From contig JAHLMK010000007.1 in assembly GCA_019915135.1 (NCBI GenBank), positions 434,001 through 498,000 on the forward strand: a stretch of 64,000 nucleotides of DNA. The letters are read 5' to 3'. The position numbers were made by a program, and so were the translations under genes. Shown in pieces: positions 19,958 through 31,178 of the stretch. The notes below the pieces were generated by a model that was not told where the DNA came from, searched no databases, and saw only the letters and a program-made list of their open reading frames with translations. Source of the stretch: Strobilurus pachycystidiatus. Its lineage: Eukaryota > Basidiomycota > Agaricomycetes > Agaricales > Physalacriaceae. Position 1 is the stretch's first letter. Each line of letters starts with the position of its first letter.

Positions 19958-20954
19958 ATGCAGCCCCCGGTTGCTATCGTCCGGCCATGCCATTACCCGC
20001 ATCCTCTTTCAAGGCGGCATAACCGCCATCATCTGCAACTCGGCGACTCGAAGCCCGCTACTAAGGTGGCTCGCTCGACCTGCACACTGAAACCCGCCAG
20101 CGGGCCATCGCGGCCACTGGCATCACAGCCAAACACAACAAGATTATGCGTCCAGAAGGAGATATGATGCGCTTCACATCGATGTGGAAAGTCCCGGGAA
20201 CGACCGGCGGGAGGTCGAATGGATCGAGCTCCGTCGTATGCTTGTCGAATCTCTCCCACCGCATTGCATTCAGTGGGGACGAAAGGTCTTCCATAGTCCC
20301 CAAGGGCGACGACTTCTTGATGGGTCCTCGGTGCTTTGGCGACTTTGATCCTGGAGCAGGCGCATATAATGTATGGTCCCGCGTCCAGCCACTCCTCACC
20401 TCCCAAGCCCCTTGTATTCGTACTCCATTGCAGTGCACATTGCCCACTTCCAAGACCGCCAATCCGAACTCGCTGAACTTGTTGGGTTGGGAAATCACTC
20501 TTGCATGAGCGACTATGAGGCGCTAATTGTCATCGCGCAGCGCGAAGGGGATGGGAGCTTGTGTCCACTTGAACAACTTCGCATTGGCAAGCATGGCCTC
20601 GTCGAGGACTCTTTCGCTGTTTGAGACAACTCTCCGAAGAGTTTGATTTTGCAGATGACGACGGAGTCACTGGCACGGAGAGGGATCTCGCGATGCTCTC
20701 CTTCGGTCATGCCTGGGAAAAGCGTCCCGGGTCAACGCTACTGTATGATGCATGCGGACCATGTCACGAACCCGTTCGCAGGCGCGGGCGTGCACGCTGC
20801 CTTGGTTGACGCAGCGGAGCTCGCCTGTCAGATTTTACGCTCAAATGGGGATTGGAAGGCCACGAGCGACGGTGAAGAGTATGAGAAGGAGATGTTTGTG
20901 AGGGTCGGGTTTAGCGAAGAGGACGATACAGGGACTGGTGGCGGCCTTCGCTGA
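19958..20954 (+). pseudogene. FAD-dependent monooxygenase, frameshifted
   Basis: Fragments in changing frames match the TetX/PHBH-like flavin monooxygenases. MQPPVAIV is followed, after losing the GxGPxG core, by GHAITRILFQGGITA. Next come LDLHTETRQRAI and RPEGD, then ELRRMLVESLPPHCIQWGRKV, then GAYNVWSRVQPLL. The C-terminal substrate/FAD loop is NPFAGAGVHAALVDAAELA. At least three frame changes and a missing dinucleotide-binding glycine motif indicate a dead copy. Confidence 0.75.
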
Positions 20955-21591
20955 TCTTCTTCCAACGAGTGTTTACCGAAATTTGGTGTGCAATTCTGAT
21001 CGCGAATAGATTGCTCTTGTAACTTAATTTCTAGCGACGGCTCTTTCTACAATATCTTCCACTCTCGTACATGTGTTGATGTTGACGCATTTTCACAGGG
21101 CAGGCAGCCTCGGTGTTCGTTTTCTATGGCTTCCTTTTTGACACGGCTCTTACTATATCGCTTGCAAGATTGCTAACTTCCAGTCCGCAGAGAGTGGTGA
21201 ACATTTACACAATTTCTGTAACTTTTTCGCAGAGTCAAAACACCGGTGACGCCCAAAAAGAGTTCGAGATGTTGCTAGCGTACGCTGGTTCGACCTTACG
21301 CGGAGACCATTCCCAACCCGAAGGAAGACCCCACTCTTATATCGCGAACATCAGATACCGAGTACTACAGACTCCAGAGCAGCTCCAGAGCGACCATCAG
21401 CCACACAGTACATGTTAGGCGACACGGTCTGCTCAGTTGGGAGGGTCAGAAGACCGTTGCCCACCTTCGATGGCATGCATCGAGGCCACGAACCTTGTAA
21501 TCTGTTCTGTGGTAATTGATGACGGCGTGGCGCCTATATAAAGCATCGCAACAGGATGCCTGCCTTCATCTGGAACCCCGCTAACCTCAGC
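20955..21591. other. intergenic plus promoter of the tautomerase gene
   Basis: No coding segment is recognised. The last 70 bases hold the core promoter of the next gene. Confidence 0.5.
21527..21542 (+). promoter_or_regulatory. GTGGCG plus TATA core promoter
   Basis: GTGGCG at 21527-21532 directly precedes TATATAAA at 21535-21542, about 55 bases before the ATG at 21592. Confidence 0.6.
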
Positions 21592-22155
21592 ATGCCCATC
21601 CTCGAAATCACCACCAACGTCAAAGTGAGTTAGCTCTTTCCTTCAGGCCTTACCCTGACTCCCTAATCTGCAGGTTCCAGATGAGAAGGCTTTCACTGCT
21701 GCTCTGGCCAAGGTGAGTAATGGCTTTAGTCCGTCGCAAACGCCACTCATTCGTTCTAGCACGGTATCACTGTCCTTGGGATGGATAAATACTGGACTGT
21801 CATGTACAAATACAACGAGGGCCTCATCTTCGGCGGCACCCATGCGCCTGCCTTCTACATGACCATTGTAAGCATGCGTGTTCCATTCCTCATCGATCTA
21901 CCTAACAGTCTCCCAGCTCACCGTCCTGAGTCTTCCCACCTCGAACAACGCCGGGTACAGCAAGGAATTTTTTGGCTTCATCGAGAAGGAGCTCGGTATA
22001 CCCCACGACCGAGGATACATGTGCGCTGTTCCAGTGCACTTCTTCGAGTCCTTTTCCTGATGCTTCTGTTCAGCGCGTTCCACGATCCTGGCCCGGACCG
22101 CCTCGGCTTCCAGAGCACCACGTTCGATGTGCTGTTGAAGCAGATGGGAAAATGA
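21592..22155 (+). CDS. MIF-like tautomerase
   Basis: Five exons (21592-21624, 21674-21712, 21760-21867, 21917-22020, 22074-22155) give 121 residues, the usual size for macrophage migration inhibitory factor homologues. The mature N-terminal catalytic proline is present (MPILEITTNVKVPDEKAF). Family blocks include LIFGGTHAPAF, YSKEFFGFIEKELGIP, DRGYIAFHDPG and LGFQSTTFDVLL. Tautomerase activity on keto-enol substrates is expected, in a cytosolic trimer. An in-frame upstream ATG (21556, also followed by Pro) lies only about 15 bases past the TATA box and is probably outside the mRNA. Confidence 0.9.
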
Positions 22156-22465
22156 GTCAGTAGTTTCGGTGAAGTACTTTAGCGAATGGATGTGTCATGT
22201 ATTCAAAGGTGCCCCCAACATCGAGTCATCGAAGCTGCGAATGCATCCCGCTTTTTTGAAATCGTTCGACGACAACCTCCCCTTTCCAACTTGAGATATG
22301 CACAGTTTCCCTTCTCTTGTGTACTTTCAATCCTGGCGAGAAGAACGGGTACATACTTCAACCGTTGAAATAATAGTATCAGTCTTTGACGCTGAGGAAG
22401 CCATTTACATGATACAGATATTGGACTACTAGTAACATCAAGTACGATCCAGCGTACGTCAAACT

Positions 22466-23507
22466 TCAGTAAACGACCCCATTCTCCTTCGAGTGCATTA
22501 TTGACCTCGCATTCTGCGACTCTTCCGCGGCAAGACGTCGGGCGTACTGCTCGTCCAGAGATATTTGTACGAGACGGGAAGCGTTCAACGATAGGTCTGC
22601 TCCGTTGTATGTCTGAGCGTCCACCCAGTGCTCATAAGCCTCCTCGTCACCGTGATATGGATGCCATCGATCCCGAAGGTTATTGCGTATATCGTGGACA
22701 GCGTCGTTGATGTGTGCCATTGTCGACAATTGGCGTTCTACGCGAGCGTGCAGTGCATTGATGGCCGACATTTGTTGTTGAGTATCTGCGTGGAGTGCTG
22801 CGATGGCTGCGATCTGGAAAGAAATGAGATTCATGAAGGACACAATTGGATGAACAAACCTCAAAAAGATGCATACAGAAATTCAGACGCATGTTCAGAT
22901 CGGCCAAGGTCTCCGCTTGCGTACGAGACGAAATGATTTTCCAGATCAAGGACGTGCTGGTTATCCTGGTGACATTGCTGGAGATTTCTTCGAGTTGCCT
23001 ACGCAACTTGGTCAGATATCAATAACGATTGCGAAACCTCGACGATTTACAAACCTTTCCAGCTGCCGAACTTTGCTCGCTACCTCGGGTGTCTTGTCTT
23101 TACCAGCAAGAGCCCCAGAAACGGTCTCGATGACTTCCTTGACACGTTCCACAAGGCAAACACACGCCTCCTCGTTGACCTCCGCAGCCTTGAGCCTATC
23201 GAGGATCTTCAGCGCGAGGTCCGCGGCAGTCGAGAGTAACGGGACAGCGTCAGTGACAGTCTGCGATAGTCAACGTTGGTCAATGGTGGAACCAAGCACC
23301 GCTGGAGAAAAGAAGCACCTTCACTACTGTGACAGCGCCAGTGATGCATTCGAGCAGGATGGCTTTGCTGTCAGGTCTTGCTGAACTCGACAGAAAGAGA
23401 GGAGGAGAGCCGCCAGAGACAGAGGACAGAGCTAGAGGGCCGATTAAGGTCTCGTTGCAGTCAGAACTTATACTGGAGGAGCTGAAGGACGATGAGAGGA
23501 AGGGCAT
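22466..23507 (-). CDS. helical-bundle (MLKL-NTD-like) protein, copy A
   Basis: Four exons (23507-23319, 23260-23055, 22998-22860, 22813-22466) give 293 residues. The middle part (TVVK, then ADLALKILDRLKAAE, then VSGALAGKDKTPEVASKVRQ) is all-helical. It resembles the four-helix N-terminal domains seen in basidiomycete MLKL/NLR-like and kinase proteins, though no kinase or NTPase follows. The C-terminal part is coiled-coil-like (IAAIAALHADTQQQMSAINA) with a DEQYARRLAAEE helix. It is the tandem paralogue of the gene at 24324-25471, about 35 residues shorter. Function unproven; a membrane-active or adaptor role is only a guess. Confidence 0.75.
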
Positions 23508-23890
23508 CGTGCAGGGGAGTTGAACAGGAGGAAAGAGATGTCATGAGAAGGGTCATTGGGTTTGCCTCGTTGCTTCAAGGTGTTTCGGTGCGGAGTCAAG
23601 TTCCGGTGATGTGATTGCGATGGTACGATGAAAAGAAACACCGAGTTCATGCGGGACGAGCCCACCTGCCCGCTATGCAGTGATCGTAGGTGATAGCGGC
23701 GACGCAATACAAGACGCAAGATGAGTCTGAGCGAGGAAGGAATGACTTCGATGCACCGAGCCTAACGACTTGCACGACGTGGATCAACAGGCGGCGATCA
23801 TACAGTCTTTCAGTCGAGATTGGGAACGGGCTGAAGAAGAAAATGTGATTTTTGGGCGGGCGCGATGGCCCACGCCACCTACGACCATAT
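23508..23890. other. spacer upstream of copy A
   Basis: Contains CTAACGACTTGCACGACG near 23763, which recurs near 25734 in the duplicated unit. No gene is seen. Confidence 0.5.
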
Positions 23891-23973
23891 GGGTCAATGG
23901 CGTAGTCGGTTATCGCATCTGTCTTACACGTCCGGAGCACAGAAGGTCCTCAGTTCGAGCCTGGGTTGACTCA
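23891..23973 (+). tRNA. tRNA-Val(UAC) with a 9-nt intron
   Basis: A complete cloverleaf can be drawn. The acceptor arms are GGGTCAA / TTGACTC (one G-U pair) plus discriminator A. The D arm is GCGTAGTCGGTTATCGC. The anticodon stem is TCTGT/ACAGA around CTTACA...C with anticodon TAC, and the T arm is CTCAG-TTCGAGC-CTGGG. Nine bases (CGTCCGGAG) lie one position 3' of the anticodon, the standard site for nuclear tRNA introns. Confidence 0.9.
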
Positions 23974-24323
23974 TTCATTGTGTTTTGCTTTTCTTTAGAA
24001 GCCCTGGGTCCTGAGCTTCGATTTGTGTAATTTAGATTTGAAGCTCTCAGCTGAGTCAGCTCTGCGCCGTGTGGCATCGGTTCATTGTGCATGCCCACAT
24101 CACAAAACTCAAGGCTCTTACAAACTGCAACGAGTCTGCAACATTGCGCGATAGAAAGTGTGTTCGTAAGAGTCTTTGGCGTAAGATCAGGGCCGATGCT
24201 TGGTGTTGGACCTGATCATAATGATACTATTGCGAGGCAGCTTGAAGTTGTAGAAGTTATTTGATGGACGCCGCAAAAGGAGAAGGCGCGATTGGGAAAA
24301 TAATTAGGTGGAAATCTGACAAC

Positions 24324-25471
24324 TTAGTAGTTCGGCATGTACACATCAGCCACCGGCATACCAATGACACGAAATGCAGGCATGTCCGAATTATTAACGA
24401 CTCTGTTCTCTTCTGAGTGCATTACTGGACTCCCATCCTGCGACTCTTCCTCTGCGGCAAGACGTCGGGCGTACTGCTCGTCCTGAATGATTTGTGCCGC
24501 ACGCGAACCGCCCACTGGTGTGTGCGCTCCGTTGACTGTCTGAGCGTACGCCCAGTCCTCATAGGCTTCCTCGTCGCGATGATGGGAGTTCCAACGATCC
24601 CGAAGTTTGTTGCGTAGATCGTGGACAGCGTCGTTGATGTGGGCCATTGCCGACGCTTGGACCGCGGCTTGGTGTTCTGCCTGAACATGCAGTGCGTTGA
24701 TGGCTGACAAATGGTGTTGAGTATCAGCATGAAGTGCTGCTATGGCTGCAATCTGAAAAGGAATGAGATCTACGAACGATAGAGTTGAAAGAACAAACCT
24801 CAAAAAGATGCATACAGAAATTTAGACGCGTGTTCAGATCGGCCAAGGTCTCCGCCTGCGTACGGGACGACATGATTTTCCAGATGAAGGACGTGCTGGT
24901 TATCCTCGAGACACTGCTGCAGATTTCTTCGAGTTGCCTATGCGACATGGTCAGAGATCAGTAGCGATTGCGAATGGTCGACGGTGTACAAACCTTTCCA
25001 GCTGCCGCACTTTGCTTGCTACCTCGGGTGTCTTCTCTTTACCTGCAAGGGCCCCAGAAACGGTCTCGATGACCTCCTTGACACGCTGCGCGAGGCCCAC
25101 ACACGCCTCTTCGTTGTCCTCTGCGGCCTTGAGCTTCTCGAGGATCGTCAGCGCGAGGTCCGCGGCAGTCGAGAGGAATGGCACGGCGTCAGTGACAGTC
25201 TGCGATAGTTATCGTCAGTCAATGATGAAATCACGGATCAGTGCAGGAGAGTAAGTACCTTCACTACTGTGACAGCGCCAGTGATAGATTCGAGCAGGAG
25301 GGCTTTGCTGCTTGGTGGCAAGATGGCTTTCCCATCAGGTCTTGCTAAATCCGACAGGTAGGAATGAGAAGATCCACCATAGGCAGAGGAAAGAGCTAAA
25401 GGGCCGAAGAGGATCCCGTTGCGTACAGAACTCATACGGGAGGATCTCAAGAACGATGAGAGGGTGGGCAT
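24324..25471 (-). CDS. helical-bundle (MLKL-NTD-like) protein, copy B
   Basis: Four exons (25471-25259, 25199-24994, 24937-24799, 24752-24324) give 328 residues. Exons 2 and 3 are exactly the same lengths as in copy A (206 and 139 nt) and nearly identical in sequence. Exon 1 is 24 nt longer and exon 4 is 81 nt longer, adding an extra tail (NNSDMPAFRVIGMPVADVYM) beyond copy A's stop. The helical middle and the DEQYARRLAAEE motif are kept. It arose by tandem duplication with copy A; the duplicated block also contains the tRNA-Val region. Confidence 0.75.
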
Positions 25472-25860
25472 CATGCAGGTTGAGGTGAGGAGGAGCAAAG
25501 AGATGTCTGGAGGAAGGTCATTGTGTCTGCCTCGTTGCTTCAGGCTGTCTCTGTTCAGGGACGAGTCCCAGTGATGTCAATGAAAAAAGCAGAGAAAATA
25601 GAGGACAGTAGGAAACGCCGTTTCGGCGCGGAAACAAGCCCACCTGCCCATCACTATGATTGCGGCAATGCATTCCAAACACGATCAAAAGTAGACGAGA
25701 ATGAGAATGGTGTGGCTACCAAGGGCAGAGCCTAACGACTTGCACGACGAATCTAATGGATTTGGATGAGAGAAGGAAGAGGAAGGAAGTGTACCAGACT
25801 TGATCGGCTCCCGACGGAACTGCCGAGCCGGCGCTTTCACCCACGCCACGACAGACAGTA
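25472..25860. other. spacer upstream of copy B
   Basis: Diverged duplicate of the spacer at 23508-23890. No gene is seen. Confidence 0.5.
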
Positions 25861-25861
25861 T

Positions 25862-25943
25862 GGGTACATGGCGTAGTTGGTTATCGCATCTCTCTCACAA
25901 GTTTATTGCACAGAGGGTCCTCAGTTGGACGGCTTGCCTTCCT
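25862..25943 (+). pseudogene. decayed tRNA-Val copy
   Basis: It aligns with the tRNA at 23891-23973 through the D arm (GGCGTAGTTGGTTATCGCATCT) and variable loop (GGGTCCTCAGTT). The acceptor stem, anticodon stem and T stem no longer pair, and the anticodon position reads CAC. It is a relic inside the segmental duplication. Confidence 0.75.
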
Positions 25944-26309
25944 TTTGAGAGTCTTCTAGGGACTCGGGGACCGAGGCTTGATCAATGATTTCTGTATTCT
26001 GAAGCTTCAGCCTCCCTGCACAAGCCCACAACAACGATATTGACAACTTACTACAAGGACGCAACGAGTCTGCAATGACTAATTCGCGCGACTCCTCCGC
26101 TGCAGTGAGCCAAAGACTTCCAAAGTACGCGCTCTCGATATTGATCTGGAACTAGCAGCTATATACGGTGCAGTACGGGCAGCTACATACGCCTCCTGTC
26201 TCGCAGCCTGACAACTTTTGACAGCTGATCGGTCTTTTTGTCCATTTTCTCCTTATTACTCAAGTAGTACGGCCTTCCCCTCCTCCTCTCGACATCCCCC
26301 AATGCTACA

Positions 26310-28306
26310 ATGACATTCCCCTTCTTCGTTTTCTCTCGCCGGAACGCCACACTTCTCGCTCTAATCATATTGCTAGGGGCGATCGCAGTACTTAGTGGAC
26401 TCAAACCTAGAGGTCCTCCTCCCCCCGACCTGTTTGCGGAGGATATCCATTTCGTTATACACACAGAGACCGTTCACGACGTCCAAACCCAAACCCACAC
26501 CCACACTCACACCCAAACCACAACGACGACCGAGACAGCGACGTCGACGATCACTATTACGACCGTCGAGACGCGTGTTGTCGAGCAGTACAAGAACGCA
26601 GGCCTGCCTGGATTCTGTGACGAATGCGGACCGGAGGATACGCTGTGTGGTATTTACGGGTGAGTGTCGCCAACATGCGGTGACCATGTGCTGATCAGCC
26701 CAGACAATACAATCTCGATCGCTCACGCGCGTACGAAGGGCCGAATACGCGCTTGCGGCGCGTCCTCCAAAAGGCAGCAGACGGACATCCCATAAACATA
26801 GGAGTGCTGGGCGGGTCTGGTACGCCACGAATCCTCGTTGACCTGAATCAGTACTGATTTGTTTGTGCTTGCAGTCACCGCGGGCCATGGCGTGGAACTG
26901 CCGGATAGATGGACGAGCATTCTCTTTGCGTGGTGGAATGCCACCTTTCCGTGTGTAAACAGTTTCTTCCAGTGGTAATTCTTAATCGGTGGCATGTACA
27001 GGCACGCGGAGAATGTCTTCATAAACGGCGCTGTAGCGGCGACGACCACGGAGTACTTTTCTACATGCGCCCTAGAGCATATCGGTGAGTTTAATGGGTT
27101 GTGCCTGAACGGCAAACTAATCTGACTGCCTCTCCATAGACGAGACTGTCGACCTCGTCATAATCGAAATGTCCATCAACGACATGCGGTCAGTATTGCA
27201 TCCCCACGCGCCCACAGGATACTCACACCGGGCACAGAATGGATTACTTCGCCCAAACATACGAGTACCTTGTCCGGATGCTCCTCGACCTCCCCAACAA
27301 GCCTGCTGTGATGAACGCCGACGTCATGGCTCTCAGCTTTGACCAGATCACCATGGGCGGGGACCTCCACACTGGTGTCGCGGAATACTACGACCTCCCA
27401 GTCGTCAGCCTGCGGAACGTCGCACTCAACCATATCCTCGAGAATGCGCAACTCGATAAAGACTTCTTCGTTCTATACTATCCCGGACAAGTGGAGGAGA
27501 GCTCAGATCACAGACATGTGTGTGACGAGCATCGAGGAGCTGCCCGCAGTAGTGGTGCTGACATTAACCATGTAGATCGGAAAACTCGGGCATGGAATGT
27601 TGGCAGACCTGCTCATTGCGTACATGCAGCGGCAGATCTGTGCACAGGCAAGGAATCAGCGAAATGCATCCGTATTCCGATTCCAATCGCAAGGAAACAC
27701 CATCCCGCCGCCTGAGGAGATGGGGGAGTTGCCTAGGGTACGTCCGTCTCCATCGTCGTTTGCAACTCCAATAGTGACGCCGCTCGAAAACGAAGCTTCG
27801 CATGTTCCAACGCTATATTCGCGATCACCGTGAACCAAAACCCAATCCGATGTGCCTATCGACGAGGAGCGTGAAGCACCCATTGCCGCTTCTGCCTGGG
27901 CGGTCAGAGGGATGGTTCGAGTGGTCGTGGAAGGAGAAGAAATACCTCATCGCGCGAGAACCTGGGGCGCGCATCTCGTTCGATATAACCGTCGGGCCGC
28001 TTGGACATGTGAAGATATCGTATTTGAGGAGCAAGACGTTTGGCTTGGGGAGTGTGAAGTGCTGGGTAGACGATAAGGTCGAGGATGCGAGGAGGGTGGA
28101 TGGGTGGTGGGAACTTGACTCTCTCAATATCCAGAGAGACGCGATTATCGCAGAGGGTATTGCGCCGGGACCACATGAAGTAACGTGCCTCTTGCTAGAG
28201 GAGACTGAGGATCCTGGAGGAGGCCATGAGTTTAGGCTGTGTTCATTGACGAGGTGGGTCACTCCGCACCCTTGCTGTCAGTGTTCTGATTGCTCGCAGT
28301 GCGTGA
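26310..28306 (+). CDS. membrane-anchored SGNH-type hydrolase
   Basis: Nine exons (26310-26659, 26704-26819, 26875-26950, 27002-27084, 27140-27188, 27238-27517, 27576-27737, 27796-28253, 28300-28306) give 526 residues. The N-terminal anchor ATLLALIILLGAIAVLSGL is followed by a Thr/His-rich stalk. The hydrolase core has the block I nucleophile GGSVTAGHG, an oxyanion region FINGAVAATTTEYFSTC, MSIND, and a DHRH segment for the Asp/His pair next to LGHGMLADLLIAY. A C-terminal beta-rich region (GWFEWSW, YLRSKTFGLGSVKCW) is typical of this fungal family. The likely role is esterase or deacetylase action on wall or secretory glycans; substrate unknown. The final two-codon exon is the least certain. 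Confidence 0.82.
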
Positions 28307-29287
28307 TCAGATGTATGGTCTTCAGGTTATGGTCTGGGGTATTGGAGCACATCGTATGCAGACGGTAGTCCTCCGACGAGGGTGAGAAGTATTCTTTTTC
28401 CTCTGCGCCTATAAGAACGCCAGAGATGGCATGAGACCACCTTCGGGAAATGAGACCGATTGATGATCCAGAGCGTTTCGTTTGAGGTCTAAAATGGAAA
28501 AGAGATTAGAAATGCTTCGTAGATTGTCGAGAATCGGATGAGCGCCGTCGTCAAGAAATACTCACTGTCCAACTGTTGCAAGTCAGGGTATCCGTCGGCC
28601 TGGCCACAGCTCCGATGACAGCATGGAGCGGTCGATTTGAGAGACAAAATGCGCGCGAGGAAAGCCGAATGACTTCTTTTGAGGCAGCTTGAATTTATGG
28701 TCGGGAAGCAAGAGCCGTTTGACTTAGTCAGCAATCGTGGGATGATAAGATAAAAATGTCCCGGTTGAACAACAACGTCGATGTACTCTCTCCAGACGGG
28801 CTCGGTGCGAATGCAACGCCATGTGCCCTTCAATTCTATGGGCGTCATTTCATTCTGACGGTATTATTTGCTGTCGACGTGTCGCGGCCTGTGCACGGTT
28901 CCCAATCTGCTCTACCACGCTCATCTTCTATGGCGCCGCGATCCGTCTTACTAGGCCAATCGACCAATTCTTGCAGCCGGCTTTCGAACCTTTCTCAAAT
29001 GACTCCCGGATATGTGGAGTGGAATACACTCAACCCATCATCTTTTCTCGGCTCATTATGGCGGCTGACGACATTACATTTCAATCAACGCCTGGTACCT
29101 CTTTGGGGTTTGCATTTTCAGCCTGACTCAAATTCCGTGATGCGAGCGCATTCAATCTCACCGCATCGTCCCGCTCCCTTGGCTCCCACTTTCCTTTCCC
29201 GACGTCTAGTACGATGTTGGTCGCGTATAAAGCTCGCACGCCAAGGGTCCATCCCGCTTCAACCAACCACGACAAACCACATTCAAG
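28307..29287. other. intergenic, no gene seen
   Basis: About 1 kb. Open frames here lack splice-consistent or family support. The last 70 bases hold a core promoter. Confidence 0.5.
29220..29231 (+). promoter_or_regulatory. GTCGCG-TATAAA core promoter
   Basis: GTCGCG immediately precedes TATAAA (29226-29231), 57 bases upstream of the ATG at 29288. The same GTCGCGTATAAAG occurs at 40041. Confidence 0.6.
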
Positions 29288-30164
29288 ATGAGCTCATCAG
29301 CTCCTACGATTTGCAAGATAAAGCTCGAGGACTATGACGATCAGGTTCTTGGAAAGCTTGACGCTAGTCACGCCACACCATCGTGGTCAGTATTAATTGG
29401 CCCTCCTTGTCGGTCTCCGTCTCTGATACAAGTATTTGCAGGTTTGACACTCTCAAAGGCCTGTCGTCCCCAGTGGACTACAGTACAATCCTCGAGGTAG
29501 ACGATCATGCGCTATTCCTGTCATATGAATGGAGGTCAGCGCAGATCCATCAAAATGTCCCTCTCTGTGCTTAAAACCATTTTCATCCAGCTCGGAACCC
29601 ATCTTCTCTTTGTACTCACAAGGCGACGACTCGGAAGAAATGTTGCATCTCTCCCCAATCTCCTTTACCCTCACGGAAAAGCCAGACCACTCTAACTCGC
29701 CTCTCCAGGCCGACATTGAGCCACATGTACAGTCCCCACTAACGGTCACCGGCAAGCGTTTCAACGAACCCGAGCCCGAGAGCGAATCTGAGGACGAAGA
29801 CAACCTCATCCACACCCGCTTGGCACGTCCACTCAAGCGAAGAAGATTGCCAGAGTCCGACGACGAGGACGAATACCAAACTCCGGTTGAGGATGACAAC
29901 CAGGACAGTGACTACACACTGACGGTAACACCCTCCACCAATGCCCGCCGCTCCCGGCGCCGGCGCGCACCTTCATCTAAACCTCGCCACACATGCCCCG
30001 TCGGAAGATGCGGTAGTACATTCACCCGCCCTGCCGATGTCGGCCGCCACATTCGTACTACCCATGAGCGTGGCAACAATCTTGCGTGTAATGTTTGTGG
30101 ACGAAAATACACTCGCGCCGATGCTGTGATAAGACACAAGAGGGCGGCACATTCTTGTTCATAG
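29288..30164 (+). CDS. C2H2 zinc-finger protein 1
   Basis: Three exons (29288-29385, 29442-29534, 29591-30164) give 254 residues. An acidic middle (EPEPESESEDED) and basic patches (KRRR, RRSRRRR) precede two C-terminal fingers. The first is C-x4-C-x12-H-x4-H (CPVGRCGSTFTRPADVGRHI...H), the second CNVCGRKYTRADAVIRH...H. It is a probable nuclear DNA-binding protein. It belongs to a local family with the genes at 31179, 33085 and 38537, sharing finger order and phase-2 introns at the 5' end. Confidence 0.85.
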
Positions 30165-31178
30165 ACTCAGAGGTGGCGCACTGATATGGCTCTGATTATT
30201 TTATTTTCAGACTCAAGATGTATATCTGTTTGCTCTAGATTGAATCGAATTAGTTCTATCGACACCGTGTACTTTCTCTCTCCCCTATGGAGCCTCATTT
30301 TTTCTGTACATTCTCGAGTCCTTCGCGGAGGACACTGCTCTTCTTGGTTAAGAGTGCATATGGCCTCTTTTTGAGCATTTTATGAGTTCGTCGAGCATAT
30401 GGCGAGCTGCGATATAAAGTCTCGGCTCTCTTCTCATATCTGGGAGTCAAGATGGAGTTGAAAACACTTACAAGCGAAGAAGCGATGTTGAGCCACAAAA
30501 GATAAGATAAGATCTGTTTGTTCCTTGCTCGCAACGGCGATGTTGCCGGTAGTAAGCGTCCTTCTCGGGCGTCGAACTGTCTTATTCTGGCCCTCCCGGT
30601 GACTGCTACTTGTCTCGGTAATCTTAAGGAAGTCACGGTATTCACCACGGCTCCGAGTCCGGCTCACGACTGTCGGTACTATGACCAATGACCATCCCAG
30701 GACCATCCCGTCAGGATCAATGTCAACTTGCTGCACTTCTCCTTCCCATAGCACAACACCAGACTGTGCCTGTAGCCAGCCACCTGGAATGGTCCAAATG
30801 CCCACTGGCAAGGCCTAAGACGCACATCTCATTTGATCGTCTCCGGGGGATCGTCGAACGTATTGTTCACATTTTCTGTTATATCAGCGCTATGAACGCC
30901 CACTGGGAGATCCAAACCCACCTCCCCTGCACAGCCCTGTACCCTTCACTGCCAACACTTCCATTTCCATTCCCATCAACACGTTCTCGCACTCAGTACT
31001 CAGGGTCTATTCCCTGTCGTCGAGTCACTTTCAACAATCGAGCCCGAGCCTGTGCTTCTACTCACCGGAACAGCCTCTCATTTCCTTACGCGGATAGAAC
31101 CTAGTTCGTTGCGTGTGGCGTATAAAACAGCATCTCACAACGCACTACCACAAACTTCTCTCTCCATTAACATCGAGC
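30165..31178. other. intergenic, no gene recognised
   Basis: 1 kb. GTGGCGCA occurs at 30173 and a core promoter near the right end. A 125-residue minus-strand frame (30434-30811) has no family support. Confidence 0.45.
31115..31127 (+). promoter_or_regulatory. GTGGCG-TATAAAA core promoter
   Basis: GTGGCG (31115-31120) abuts TATAAAA (31121-31127), 52 bases before the ATG at 31179. Confidence 0.6.

Noticed and set aside
28756..29337. 193-residue plus-strand frame before zinc-finger gene 1
   Set aside because: Runs through the TATA box and the true start; no family similarity.
30434..30811. 125-residue minus-strand frame
   Set aside because: No recognisable domain, splice pattern or promoter.
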